A DNA stretch of 64,000 nt. Source: Streptomyces sp. NBC_00376 (GTDB taxonomy: Bacteria > Actinomycetota > Actinomycetes > Streptomycetales > Streptomycetaceae). The translations under genes and the position numbers were made by a program. Positions 8,089-16,603 of this stretch are shown piece by piece (positions within the stretch are counted from its first letter, which is position 1; every line of letters starts with the position of its first letter). The notes below the pieces were generated by a model. The model worked only from the letters and a program-made list of their open reading frames with translations, did no database searches and was not told the DNA's origin. The stretch spans positions 3,720,001-3,784,000 of the forward strand of contig NZ_CP107960.1 in NCBI RefSeq assembly GCF_036077095.1, read 5' to 3'.

Positions 8089-9447
8089 ATGCAGCAAACC
8101 CACGCTCATTCGCCCGGTCGCGGTCGCGATTCATTCATAGACGTCATCAGAGCGCTATGCGTGCTGGCCGTGATTTCCCAGCACTGGCTCATGCCCGTAC
8201 TGGCCTACGAGAGTGGGCATTTGAGCACCGGGAATGCGCTCGCGAGCCCCGGCTGGTGGATTGTCACCTGGCTGACGCAGGTCATGCCGATGGTTTTCTT
8301 CGCCGGCGGCGCCGCCAATTTCTTCTCGTTCCGATCTGTGAAATCGGTGAACACCTGGCTCCGGAGCAGAATCGCGCGGCTCCTGGTGCCGGTCGTCCCC
8401 CTGGCAGCCGTGTGGCTGTTGCTGCCCCACGTGTTGATCGGCGCGGGGCTGCCGGAGCAGCCGGTGCTGATGGCGGGCAAGATAGCCGGCCAACTGCTCT
8501 GGTTCCTCGCCGTCTATGTGCTCGTGGTGGCGCTCACCCCGGTGATGTTCAAGTTGTACCGCCGGTACGGCTGGCGTGTGATCGGAGTCCTCGGCGCCTG
8601 TGCCCTGCTCGTCGATGTGCTGCGCTTCGAGTTCAGCCCCGCGATCGGATTCCTGAACGCCCTGTTCGTCTGGCTGGCGGCCCACCAGTTCGGCTTCCAC
8701 TACGCCGACGGCGGCCTGCGCATGCGGAACGCGTGGGTGTCGTCGGGTCTGGCCGCGGTCGGCTTCGGACTCACCGCGGCCGCCGTGTTCTTCGGCCCCT
8801 ACCCGGCGTCCATGATCGGGATGCCCGGGGCCCCGGTCTCCAACATGAGCCCGCCGACCGCGTTGATGATGTCGCTGACCATCGGCCAGCTCGGACTCTG
8901 GCTTACGCTCAAGCCGGCGATAACGCGATTCGCGGAACGCCCCATGGCCACCTCCGTACTTCAGTGGTGCGGGGCCCGTTTCATGACGCTGTATCTCTGG
9001 CACATGCCCGCGCTCGTGATGACGGCGGGAATCGCAATTGTCGGACTCGGATTCGCGACGCCGACGCCCGGCAGCCCGATGTGGTTCGCGGTGGCACCGC
9101 TGTGGGTCGGCGTTTCGGGATTCTTCCTGGTCAGCTTCACTCGAATTTTCGGCCGGTTCGAATTCCGTCGCCCCTCCGGTGCGGCATCGGAAATGAGCCT
9201 CGGCAAGGTCGTTCTCGCGGCCGTGCTTTCCGCCGGCGGTCTCCTCGGACTCGCCGCGCAGGGTTTCATCTCCCCCGGAAACCCGCTCGGTCCGGTGCTC
9301 TGCGTGGCGCTGGTGCTGACCGGACTGCTCGTCGTACGGGAGAAGACCGCCCCGAAGGCCGACGCCGCGCAGGGCATTCGCACCGTGCCCGTTCAGCCGG
9401 TGGTACGCCATGAAGGTGCCCGGGTTCTTTCCCGGCAGGGCAGCTGA
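8089..9447 (+). CDS. Membrane acyltransferase (acyltransferase-3 / OafA-like family)
   Basis: This 452-residue integral membrane protein has about ten hydrophobic segments. It opens with SFIDVIRALCVLAVISQHW, the usual start of acyltransferase-3 proteins, which O-acylate sugars, lipids or antibiotics at the membrane. The acceptor is unknown. The ATG at 8089 has no ribosome site (GTTTAC directly precedes it), so the mRNA may be leaderless; a TGACGTCA palindrome lies at 8071-8078. A very strong two-way terminator separates the gene from the convergent TetR gene. Confidence 0.8.
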   Translation: MQQTHAHSPGRGRDSFIDVIRALCVLAVISQHWLMPVLAYESGHLSTGNALASPGWWIVTWLTQVMPMVFFAGGAANFFSFRSVKSVNTWLRSRIARLLVPVVPLAAVWLLLPHVLIGAGLPEQPVLMAGKIAGQLLWFLAVYVLVVALTPVMFKLYRRYGWRVIGVLGACALLVDVLRFEFSPAIGFLNALFVWLAAHQFGFHYADGGLRMRNAWVSSGLAAVGFGLTAAAVFFGPYPASMIGMPGAPVSNMSPPTALMMSLTIGQLGLWLTLKPAITRFAERPMATSVLQWCGARFMTLYLWHMPALVMTAGIAIVGLGFATPTPGSPMWFAVAPLWVGVSGFFLVSFTRIFGRFEFRRPSGAASEMSLGKVVLAAVLSAGGLLGLAAQGFISPGNPLGPVLCVALVLTGLLVVREKTAPKADAAQGIRTVPVQPVVRHEGARVLSRQGS

Positions 9448-9448
9448 T

Positions 9449-9500
9449 GAGGGCCGCCTCGCGTACGGCGCCCGCGCGCCCCGTACGCGAGGCGGCTCTC
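9449..9500. terminator. Long bidirectional terminator
   Basis: A 20-bp stem with one mismatch (left arm GAGGGCCGCCTCGCGTACGG) and a 12-nt loop separates the convergent acyltransferase and TetR genes. Confidence 0.85.
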
Positions 9501-9513
9501 CCGCTTCCGCGTC

Positions 9514-10101
9514 TCATGAGCCGCCGGCTGCGAGCTGCTGCCGGACCAGGCAGACCAATCCGTCGATGAGAGGGCCGGGCTCAAGGGACGGGTCGAGCGA
9601 CCGCTGGAGCAGGTATCCGTCGATCGCCGCCGTGAGGGTGACGGCGAGGGAGAGCGGATGCGCGACCCCCCGCTCCGCGAACCAGTCGCACAGCCGCTGC
9701 CGCAGCTCGGCCAGCAGGGCGGCGATCTCTGCACGCAGCTCGTCGTCCCGGCTCGCGGCGACGAGGGACTCGTACAGCAGCAGCAGTTCCGGATCACGGG
9801 GATCGTTGGCGGACAGCGCACGGAGCATGGTTTCCACGGCCACGGCCGGATCCTCCTGCGCCAGCGCCTCGCCGATCCGGTCGAGGAAGAACGTCCGGAT
9901 CTTCCGTACCGCGGCGATGCGCCGGAGTTCACCGATGCTCCCCACGTGGTAGTGGATCACTCCGGTGTTCACCCCCGCGCGCTCCGCCACCCGCCGGCTG
10001 CTCACATCGCCCCAGCCCAGCTCAGGGATGAGGGAGGCCGCGGCTTCGATGATCTTCTCGCGCGTGTCCGTCCGGCGCGAGGGGCTCGTCGACCCGCTCA
10101 T
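9514..10101 (-). CDS. TetR family transcriptional regulator
   Basis: This 195-residue regulator has the TetR helix-turn-helix at about residues 15-60 (REKIIEAAASLIPELGWGDV, then VAERAGVNTGVIHYHVGSI) and an all-helical ligand domain after it. The start at 10101 overlaps the stop of the upstream membrane gene (TGATG), so the two are co-transcribed and the regulator is made second. The tandem palindrome at 10534-10558, upstream of the pair, is the likely operator and would give autoregulation. Confidence 0.88.
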   Translation of the reverse strand: MSGSTSPSRRTDTREKIIEAAASLIPELGWGDVSSRRVAERAGVNTGVIHYHVGSIGELRRIAAVRKIRTFFLDRIGEALAQEDPAVAVETMLRALSANDPRDPELLLLYESLVAASRDDELRAEIAALLAELRQRLCDWFAERGVAHPLSLAVTLTAAIDGYLLQRSLDPSLEPGPLIDGLVCLVRQQLAAGGS

Positions 10102-10490
10102 CACAGCCGCACCCCCTGGATCGCGATCACGGCGATCACACCGGCCGAGGCCAGCGCGATCGCTTCGAGGACGAGCAGCTGCACCGGCAGGGGGTCGGGC
10201 ACGACGGGGAAGACCGCGCCGAGGTCCGCCGCGAAAACCGCGATGTAGCCCAGGCTCAGCACCAGTGCCGCCACGAAGGCCCAGTGCTGACCGGCCATGG
10301 CGAACCCGGCCACCACGAAGCTGGCGAGCCCCAGGGAGGTCAGATACACGTTGAAGCTGTTGTACTGCCACCGCGGAAGCGGGGAGAAGTCCCTCGTGTC
10401 GATCAGCTTCCCCGGGACCATGGGAATCAGCAGAAGCGCCTCCCAGACCAGCAGTGCCGCGATCACGGTCCCCAACAAGGATTGGTTCAT
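10101..10490 (-). CDS. Small four-helix membrane protein, operon partner of the TetR gene
   Basis: This 129-residue protein has four hydrophobic segments (LLGTVIAALLVWEALLLIPM, VYLTSLGLASFVVAGFAMA, WAFVAALVLSLGYIAVFA, LLVLEAIALASAGVIAVIAI). GGAGAGTG precedes the ATG at 10490. I do not recognise a named family; the fold resembles DoxX-type or other small four-helix membrane proteins. Coupling to a TetR gene suggests it is the regulated target. Confidence 0.75.
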   Translation of the reverse strand: MNQSLLGTVIAALLVWEALLLIPMVPGKLIDTRDFSPLPRWQYNSFNVYLTSLGLASFVVAGFAMAGQHWAFVAALVLSLGYIAVFAADLGAVFPVVPDPLPVQLLVLEAIALASAGVIAVIAIQGVRL

Positions 10491-10533
10491 CACACTCTCC
10501 GATACGTGTACGTGCGGGAGTCTCCGTCTGTTT

Positions 10534-10558
10534 GGACGATAGTCCTGGACGGTCGTCC
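10534..10558. promoter_or_regulatory. Tandem TetR-type operator
   Basis: Two perfect GGAC-N4-GTCC palindromes (GGACGATAGTCC and GGACGGTCGTCC) are separated by one base. They also form an overall inverted repeat with arms TTTGGACGA / TCGTCCAAA (10531-10561). The element lies 44 bp upstream of the membrane gene and is the likely binding site of the adjacent TetR regulator. Confidence 0.7.
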
Positions 10559-10561
10559 AAA

Positions 10562-11029
10562 TCAAATGGAGAGGCGAGTCGCGCTCGCGGCGGAGAGGGT
10601 GAACCACACCGTCTTCGAGTGCGGTGACCGCGCCCCGTACGCGGTGGTCCCCCACCGGGCGGCGAGCGCGTCGACCAGGAACAGTCCCCGGCCGCCCTCG
10701 TCCGCGCCGGGGGTGCGCGGGGGCGGCGGCACAGGCAGGTGGCCGGGTTCGTCGTCCGCCACGTACACCGTCACCTGCCGGCGGTTGACGGTGACCTCCA
10801 CCCGGATCTGCGGCGAGTCCGTATGGCAGTACGCGTTGGAGACGACCTCGCTCACACAGAGCCGGGCGTCGTCGACGAGGGGGGCGTGCCCGGCGGCCCA
10901 GAGCACCGTAGCCACGAAGTCCCGCACGATCCTGGGGGCGGTGGGGGCGTTCGGCACGACGAGCCGGTATCGCTCGCCGCGCCGGGGGAGGTAGGGGGTG
11001 GGTGACGGAGGGGCGGTTACGGGGGTCAT
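10562..11029 (-). CDS. ATP-binding protein, RsbW/anti-sigma-like histidine kinase fold
   Basis: This 155-residue HATPase_c-type protein has the N-box region LCVSEVVSNAYCHTDS and a glycine motif with GRGLFLVDALAARWG. Streptomyces carry many such small ATPases beside DUF397 and helix-turn-helix genes, and that is the arrangement here: the helix-turn-helix gene is divergent, with its start 257 bp away. The ATG at 11029 has GGGAGACC upstream. A longer frame exists but is Arg/Pro-rich and non-homologous. Confidence 0.8.
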   Translation of the reverse strand: MTPVTAPPSPTPYLPRRGERYRLVVPNAPTAPRIVRDFVATVLWAAGHAPLVDDARLCVSEVVSNAYCHTDSPQIRVEVTVNRRQVTVYVADDEPGHLPVPPPPRTPGADEGGRGLFLVDALAARWGTTAYGARSPHSKTVWFTLSAASATRLSI

Positions 11030-11286
11030 GGCGCGGTCTCCCTGCGTGAGGCGGGCTCCGGGGCGTCGTGCGGTGGGCGCGGTCCGTGGCATTGGCCGAC
11101 TCCCACGAGCGTTCAACTCGCTTGCGGGTGGCTGCACTTCGGTCCGGTCGAGCCTCAGCTCGACATGACGGGACGCTAGGGCACAACAATGGGACGGCGC
11201 AACAGTGTGACATCCGTAGCACCCATACGAGTGGACCAGTGGCCCGGTTGGGCGGCACACTCGTACCCGCACGAAGGGGAGGGTCC

Positions 11287-12135
11287 ATGCCACCAAGGAG
11301 CTACCCGACCGCCAGGCAGCGGCGGTTGGGTGCGGAACTTCGCAAGCTGCGCGAGCGTGCGGGGATGTCCGGGAGCGAGGCGGCCGCGTACCTGGGCGGC
11401 GAGCGAGCCCAGATCAGCCACATCGAGTCCGGCCGCTACGGAGTGAGCAGCGAACGGGTACGCCGGCTCGCAGCTCACTACTCGGCCACCGACAAGCACC
11501 TGGTCGACGCCCTGGCCGAGATGGCCGAGGAACGCACCAAGGGATGGTGGGACGACTACCGCGGAATACTCTCGCCCGGATTCCTGGACCTGGCCGAGCT
11601 TGAGCACAAGGCGTCCTACATCCGAGCCATCCAGATGCTCATCATCCCTGGCGTGTTCCAGACGGAGTCGTATGCACGGGCCATCATCCGGAGCGGGATC
11701 ACCGACCTTCCCGCCAACGAACTGAACGCCCGCGTCGAGCACCGCACCAGACGGCGCGACATCTTCGACCGCCCCAGGCCGACCCCGTTCGAGGCGTTCA
11801 TCCATGAGGCCGCGTTGCGGATGCGGTACTGCGACCCCGAAACAATGCGGGCGCAACTCGCCTTCCTGCACGAGGTTTCCACCTGGCCGTCCGTGACGAT
11901 CCGCATCATCCCGTTCACCAGGCAGATCACCGGTTCAGTGCACTCGACGCTGTACGCCGGGGCCGAAATTCCGGCACTCGACACCGTTCAGCTTGACAGC
12001 GCCTTCGACGCGGGCTTCCTAGACGCCGAGGCCCAGCTGGCGCGATATCGAGCCCTCCTCGACTCCATCGAGTCCATCTCTCTCGACACGGAGGAGTCCG
12101 CACAATTCATTCAACACATCGCACAGGAAATGTGA
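11287..12135 (+). CDS. Helix-turn-helix regulator with DUF5753 domain (WhiJ-like)
   Basis: This 282-residue protein has an XRE-type helix-turn-helix at about residues 14-70 (LGAELRKLRERAGMSGSEAA, ISHIESGRYGVSSERVRRLA). A DUF5753 domain follows to the end (IQMLIIPGVFQTESYARAII, VRIIPF-type core, SIESISLDTEESAQFI). It is followed 10 bp later by a DUF397 gene, the typical Streptomyces pair in which the small DUF397 protein is thought to modulate the DNA-binding partner. GGGGAGG precedes the ATG at 11287. Confidence 0.9.
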   Translation: MPPRSYPTARQRRLGAELRKLRERAGMSGSEAAAYLGGERAQISHIESGRYGVSSERVRRLAAHYSATDKHLVDALAEMAEERTKGWWDDYRGILSPGFLDLAELEHKASYIRAIQMLIIPGVFQTESYARAIIRSGITDLPANELNARVEHRTRRRDIFDRPRPTPFEAFIHEAALRMRYCDPETMRAQLAFLHEVSTWPSVTIRIIPFTRQITGSVHSTLYAGAEIPALDTVQLDSAFDAGFLDAEAQLARYRALLDSIESISLDTEESAQFIQHIAQEM

Positions 12136-12145
12136 GTCCACCCGC

Positions 12146-12346
12146 ATGACCGACGCAATCAACTGGCAGAAGTCCTCGTTCTCCGGAGCGGACAACAATC
12201 AGAGCTGCATCGAGCTGGCACCTGTCGACGGCTCGATCAAGATGCGCGAGAGCGATGACCCCGACATCGTCGTCACCACGAGCGTCGCCAAGCTGCGCGC
12301 ATTCGTGCTCGGCGTGAAGGCCGGGGAGTTCGACCACCTGATCTGA
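12146..12346 (+). CDS. DUF397 domain protein
   Basis: This 66-residue protein has the DUF397 signature WQKSSFSGADNNQSCIELA near the N-terminus and DPDIVVTTSVAKLRAFV with AGEFDHL at the end. It acts with the preceding helix-turn-helix regulator in families such as WhiJ. It is the second gene of the two-gene operon and is followed by a terminator. Confidence 0.9.
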   Translation: MTDAINWQKSSFSGADNNQSCIELAPVDGSIKMRESDDPDIVVTTSVAKLRAFVLGVKAGEFDHLI

Positions 12347-12360
12347 GCACGGCCCGCAAG

Positions 12361-12388
12361 CGCCCTCCGGTTCGAACACCGGGGGGCG
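12361..12388 (+). terminator. Terminator after the DUF397 gene
   Basis: Stem CGCCCTCCGGT / ACCGGGGGGCG (one G-U pair) with a 6-nt loop lies 14 bp past the stop. The loop context looks like a tRNA T-arm, but no tRNA surrounds it. Confidence 0.75.
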
Positions 12389-12567
12389 TTCTGCATATCC
12401 GGCGCAACATAGGGACGTCACACTGTTGCACCGCAGCCACCCGTAACGCTACCGTCGCTCTGCGTCGCCGCGCCGCGGAGGCCATCCGCCCCCGCCTGCC
12501 GCGCCGCGCCACAACTCCCCCTGCCCGCACGCCATTTGGCGTGCCCGCCGTGATCGGACGGTCGACG

Positions 12568-12969
12568 ATGCGTACGCCCTTCACCCTCTTACAACCAGCC
12601 GTCGAGCGCGGCTACCGGTTCGAGGCCCTCCGCTACGGCCCCGCCACCGGCTTCGTCCCCGAGCCGGTCGTCCTGCGCATCATGGCCACGCCCCAGGAGG
12701 CCGTCCGCGCCATCCGCGTCCAGCTCCGGGCGAACCACCTCTTCGGTCTCACACCCCGCGAACTGATCCGCGCCCACCACTGGGCGGACCGGGGCGGCTG
12801 GGTGCAGGCGCTGGGGGCACTCCATCGCGGCGAACCCTGCGGGTTCACGCTCCTGCTGCGGGGTGGTCGGCACATCGAGTGGCACGTCCGCCCACTGACG
12901 TACGTATCGCTCGACGCCCGCACCCACCACCGCCCCGCCCCACGCCCCGTCGCACAGAAATCCGCATGA
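12568..12969 (+). CDS. Hypothetical protein with a TTA codon
   Basis: This is an unrecognised 133-residue protein. It has an Arg/His-rich, partly hydrophobic core (VVLRIMATPQEAVRAIRVQL, GFTLLLRGGRHIEWHV) and a Pro/His-rich tail. Codon 8 is TTA, so translation should depend on the bldA tRNA. The ATG at 12568 is favoured over a GTG at 12550, with GGACGG upstream. GC-biased third positions support real coding. The function is unknown. Confidence 0.6.
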   Translation: MRTPFTLLQPAVERGYRFEALRYGPATGFVPEPVVLRIMATPQEAVRAIRVQLRANHLFGLTPRELIRAHHWADRGGWVQALGALHRGEPCGFTLLLRGGRHIEWHVRPLTYVSLDARTHHRPAPRPVAQKSA

Positions 12970-13047
12970 GTTAGGCTCGCCGGGGCGCAGCGAGGGCATC
13001 GATCGGGCTCAGGTATCGGCCCGCTGGGCCGGAATGTGAGGCCGCCC

Positions 13048-14283
13048 GTGCGGGACTACTTGCTCATGCTGTTCATCACGGCGGCCGTGACACATCTCCT
13101 GACCGGCCCCGTTCGGAAGTTCGCCATCACGATCGGGGTGGTCCCCGAGGTCCGGGCGCGCGACGTCCACCGCGAGCCCACTCCGCGTCTGGGCGGCATG
13201 GCCATGTTCGGTGGGCTGCTGGCCGGAATGCTGGTCGCCTCCCACCTGCCGCACCTGGAAGAGATCTTCACCGAGAGCTCGACGCCACGGGCGTTGCTGT
13301 CCGGCGCGGCACTGATCTGTCTGCTCGGCGTACTCGACGACAAATGGGGCGTCGACGCGCTGGTCAAGCTCGGCGGTCAGGTACTCGCCGCCGGGGTGAT
13401 GGTGTTCCAGGGGCTGACGATCCTCTGGCTCCCGGTGCCGGGCACCGACGGGATCTACCTCTCCGACTGGCAGGGCACACTGCTGACCGTGGGGCTGATC
13501 GTCGTGTCCATCAACGCGGTGAACTTCGTCGACGGGCTGGACGGGCTGGCCGCGGGCACAGTGGGCATCGCGGCGTCGGCGTTCTTCCTGTACGCGTACC
13601 GGCTCTGGTACGGCTACGGCATCGAGGCCGCCGCGTCCACCACGCTGCTCTCCGCGATCCTGGCGGGCATGTGCCTGGGGTTCCTGGTCCACAACTCGCA
13701 TCCGGCCCGGATCTTCATGGGTGACTCGGGCTCGATGCTGCTCGGCCTGCTCATCGCCGGGTGCGCGGTCTCCGTGACCGGCGAGGTCGACCCGAGCCTC
13801 CTCAACCAGTCGATGGACGGCAGGTCCGGTTCGGCCGCGATGGTGCCGGTCTACATTCCGCTGATGCTGCCGCTGTCCGTCATCGCACTGCCCGTCGCGG
13901 ACCTCGTGCTCGCCGTCATAAGGCGTACGTGGAACGGAATGTCCCCCTTCGCCGCCGACAAGGGCCACCTCCACCACCGCCTGCTCCAGCTCGGCCACTC
14001 GCACCGCCGGGCCGTGCTGCTCATGTACTTCTGGTCGGCACTGTTCTCGTTCGGGATCGTGGCCTACTCGGCACGGGGCGCCAAGTCCTGGATGCTCTTC
14101 GGGGTCGCGTTCGTCTGCGCGGTGGGCCTGTTCCTGCTGCTCCAGCCCCGCTACGAGTCCGGCCTCACCCGGCGCCTGCTGCCGCGCAGGCCCGGGGGCC
14201 GCGTGGTCGCCACCGGCGGACGACGCGCCGACTCCGACGCTGATGCCCACGCCGACGAGGAGCGCCGGGTGTCGTCCAGGTGA
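13048..14283 (+). CDS. WecA/MraY-family undecaprenyl-phosphate sugar-1-phosphate transferase
   Basis: This membrane enzyme is predicted to transfer a sugar-1-phosphate (GlcNAc or similar) from a UDP-sugar onto polyprenyl phosphate, the first step of a cell-wall polymer or glycan. About ten membrane segments are present. Family motifs are LLGVLDDKWG (Asp pair), NFVDGLDGLAAG, FMGDSGSMLLG and HLHHRLLQLGHSHRRAVL (the HxHH loop). The GTG at 13048 is chosen because GTGAGG lies six bases upstream and the family usually starts (M)R-D/E-Y-L-L; an alternative GTG at 13036 adds four residues. The C-terminal tail is charged. Confidence 0.88.
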   Translation: MRDYLLMLFITAAVTHLLTGPVRKFAITIGVVPEVRARDVHREPTPRLGGMAMFGGLLAGMLVASHLPHLEEIFTESSTPRALLSGAALICLLGVLDDKWGVDALVKLGGQVLAAGVMVFQGLTILWLPVPGTDGIYLSDWQGTLLTVGLIVVSINAVNFVDGLDGLAAGTVGIAASAFFLYAYRLWYGYGIEAAASTTLLSAILAGMCLGFLVHNSHPARIFMGDSGSMLLGLLIAGCAVSVTGEVDPSLLNQSMDGRSGSAAMVPVYIPLMLPLSVIALPVADLVLAVIRRTWNGMSPFAADKGHLHHRLLQLGHSHRRAVLLMYFWSALFSFGIVAYSARGAKSWMLFGVAFVCAVGLFLLLQPRYESGLTRRLLPRRPGGRVVATGGRRADSDADAHADEERRVSSR

Positions 14284-14373
14284 CCGTGGCGCTCCGACCG
14301 CCGGACGTCGCAAGGGCGCGGACCGGGCCGGGGATCCCGGCCGGTCCGCGCTCCCGCGTAAGCGGCACACGGC

Positions 14374-14556
14374 TCAGCTGCCGCGGTACGTCGTGCAGTT
14401 CCACGGCGTACAGATCACCGGCACGGGGAAGTGCTGCGTCGCGTCGAACACCGTGTAGCGCACGGGCACTTGATCGATGAACGGCGGGCCCGACAGCTTC
14501 CCCTTGAGCCCGTCGTAGTACTCATCGACATGGAACAGCAGCTCGTATCCAGAACG
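14374..14556 (-). pseudogene. Remnant of a 5-hydroxyisourate hydrolase (transthyretin-like)
   Basis: Sixty residues ending in TTYRGS match the C-terminal half of hydroxyisourate hydrolase, the purine-degradation enzyme, whose signature is YRGS at the very end after a P-W/Y segment. Upstream in the frame the sequence turns into Arg/Leu-rich nonsense, so the N-terminal half, including its active-site His and Arg, is missing. The internal HFPVP replaces the usual HYHVP. It was probably left by a deletion. Confidence 0.6.
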
Positions 14557-14804
14557 CGCGTCGACATTCCGGCCATTTCGCCACCTTCGGGGGCGGGTTA
14601 GCAGCCTCGGCAGTAGGAACAGTTGACGAGATCGCCTCCGCTGCGCGGACGCGCGGGCAGGAGCGAGAGGCAAGCAGCGACGAGTGGTACACAAACCCGG
14701 GGCCGGCTCGACAGGTGCCGACCAGCCATCCCGGAAGCCGAACTGCGCTCTGCGCGTGGTAACTCGGTTGCGATGGGCTTGGCCGCCTGGGCCAAGATGC
14801 CTAC
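14557..14804. other. Non-coding stretch beside the hydrolase remnant
   Basis: No gene or clear signal was found here. Codon bias is absent in all frames. It may be decayed sequence upstream of the hydroxyisourate-hydrolase fragment, and it must hold the promoter of the gene at 14805. Confidence 0.5.
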
Positions 14805-15191
14805 ATGAGCCGAGAGACGGATGACGTACGCGAAGCGATCGTAGGCGAGCTGCGCCTTATGGACCCCAGGGTGCGCATGTCACGTGCGGTTGCCCGACAG
14901 CTACTGGATCCGGACTTCGTAGAGGTCGGCGCTTCGGGGCGGCGGTGGGCGTATGACGAGATGCTTGCCGCGCTGCCCGAGCTGGACGGTGCGACAGAGA
15001 GTGGTCCGTGCTACGAGCCCTCGGAGATCACCGGTGTCCAACTGGCACCCGGGCTGGTGCACCTCACCTACGAGACCACGATGGACGGAGACCGGGCACG
15101 GCGGAGTTCACTCTGGCGCAAGCAGGGTGGGGCCGCAACGTGGCAGATGTACTACCACCAGGCCACACCCATCCCGGAAAACGATCACTAA
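14805..15191 (+). CDS. NTF2-like / DUF4440 family protein
   Basis: This 128-residue protein is built like the cone-shaped NTF2/SnoaL fold. It begins with an N-terminal helix (VREAIVGELRLMDPRVRMSR), then LLDPDFVEVGASGRRWAYDEMLAALPEL and strands ending in WRKQGGAATWQMYYHQATP. DUF4440 proteins of this type often have no known substrate. No operon partner is evident. The identification is by pattern and order of elements. Confidence 0.7.
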   Translation: MSRETDDVREAIVGELRLMDPRVRMSRAVARQLLDPDFVEVGASGRRWAYDEMLAALPELDGATESGPCYEPSEITGVQLAPGLVHLTYETTMDGDRARRSSLWRKQGGAATWQMYYHQATPIPENDH

Positions 15192-15319
15192 GTAGCTGAT
15201 CCCCACGCCGGGTTCATCCCTTGGTCGCGCACCCGCAGACTTTTGGCGGACGCCCGTCCCCGCACCCGCTCAGCAGACTTGCGGCACTACGCGAACCGCC
15301 GACCATTCGGGGAGTCAGA

Positions 15320-16498
15320 GTGCATCGCGACGAATGCAGCAGGGGAATCAGTCGGGCGAAGTTCCTGGCCGGGGCGGGAGCGATCGGGGCCGCGGCGGCC
15401 ACCGGACCGCTCCTCGCCGGCGCCCCCGCCTCAGCGGCCACGACCGACCCACGGGACGGGCACCGCATCGGGAACGGGAACGGGAACGGCAAGGGGCTGA
15501 CGCATCGAGGGATCTGCTACACGATCGGCGCGGGCGAAACCCCCGGCACCGGGTGGAGCACCGCCCGTATGCGCAAGGACCTCCGTGCCATCAGGAACGA
15601 CATGCCCGCCACCTCGATCGAGGTGGCGGGCGACGGCGTCGACCGCCACAACGCCACCGCGACCGAGGCCGCCGAGCTCGGCCTGCACATCTGGCTCCAG
15701 CCGACCCTGGGTGACCGCCCCGCGCCGGAGATCCTCGACCACCTCGCGGAGACCGGCCGGCACCTGGAGCGGCTGCGCCGCCAGGGCGCGCGGGCCGATC
15801 TGAGCGTGGGGTGCGAGTTCTGGCTGTTCGTGCCGGGCATCGTGCCCGGCGACGACGCACAGGAACGGATCCGCAATCTGATGGCCGGGAACTTCGACCC
15901 GGAGCAGATGATGCGCCGCCTGTCCGAGTTCACGGCACGGGCCGCGGCGGTCGGACGGTCGGTCTTCGGCGGCAAGCTCTCGTACGCGGCCGCGCAGGAC
16001 GACGAGGTCGACTGGAACCTCTTCGACATCGTGGGCATCGACTACTACTCGTACTTCCCCGACCGCGCGGACTACGTGCGCGAGCTGCGCTCGTACCTGC
16101 GCTGGGGCAAGCCGGTGGCGATCACGGAGTTCGGCACGTGCACGTACGCGGGGGCGCCCCAGCAGGGCGGCATGGGATGGGACACCATCGACTACACCAA
16201 GCAACCGCCGGAGATCAAAGGCGACTTGGTACGCAGTGAGCGCACCCAGGCCGCCTATCTCACCGAACTCCTCGGCGTCTTCGAGGAAATGGGCCTGTAC
16301 GTCGCGATGGCCTTCGAGTTCATCACCGCCGACGCCCCGCACTCCCCCGTCCCGCGCTACGACCTGGACATGGCGAGCTACGCGGTCGTGAAGCCGATCA
16401 AGGACCGGTTCGACGACCCGGAGTCCGACTGGCACTGGGAACCGAAGCAGGCCTTCCACGCGCTGGCCCGGTGCTACGGGCGGGCGGGTCGCCACTGA
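15320..16498 (+). CDS. Secreted protein, glycoside-hydrolase-like barrel
   Basis: This 392-residue exported protein has a Tat-like N-terminus (SRGISRAKFLAGAGAIGAAA), but the twin arginine is degenerate (R-A-K), and cleavage is expected after APASA. The mature part reads like a beta/alpha barrel: ATEAAELGLHIWLQPTLGD, VGCEFWLFVPGI, FDIVGIDYYSYFPDRADYV and GKPVAITEFGTCTYAG, where the last Glu sits like the nucleophile of clan-A glycosidases. The GTG at 15320 follows GGGGAG. Such proteins are often loosely labelled abortive infection proteins; I see no support for that role here. Confidence 0.7.
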   Translation: MHRDECSRGISRAKFLAGAGAIGAAAATGPLLAGAPASAATTDPRDGHRIGNGNGNGKGLTHRGICYTIGAGETPGTGWSTARMRKDLRAIRNDMPATSIEVAGDGVDRHNATATEAAELGLHIWLQPTLGDRPAPEILDHLAETGRHLERLRRQGARADLSVGCEFWLFVPGIVPGDDAQERIRNLMAGNFDPEQMMRRLSEFTARAAAVGRSVFGGKLSYAAAQDDEVDWNLFDIVGIDYYSYFPDRADYVRELRSYLRWGKPVAITEFGTCTYAGAPQQGGMGWDTIDYTKQPPEIKGDLVRSERTQAAYLTELLGVFEEMGLYVAMAFEFITADAPHSPVPRYDLDMASYAVVKPIKDRFDDPESDWHWEPKQAFHALARCYGRAGRH

Positions 16499-16585
16499 CT
16501 GGCGTCGGTGGGAATGACACCCTGCCGACGGGGTCATCGCGCCCATTCACTGTTACACCAGGGACTGTTGGGACTTCCGCAGGAT

Positions 16586-16603
16586 ATTGAACAATGATTC
16601 AAT
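16586..16603. promoter_or_regulatory. TetR-type palindrome at the acyl-CoA ligase start
   Basis: ATTGAACAATGATTCAAT is a palindrome with arms ATTGAA/TTCAAT. It covers the upstream candidate ATG of the ligase and closely matches the element at 19981-19997 before the Rieske gene. Confidence 0.65.

Noticed and set aside
12361..12388. A tRNA T-arm (CCGGTTCGAACACCGG) that might be part of a tRNA gene or attachment site
   Set aside because: No acceptor, D or anticodon arm surrounds it; the full hairpin is a terminator.
15320..16498. Phage-defence (abortive infection) function for the secreted barrel protein
   Set aside because: The label is used loosely for such proteins; the export signal and barrel motifs argue for an extracellular hydrolase-like role.
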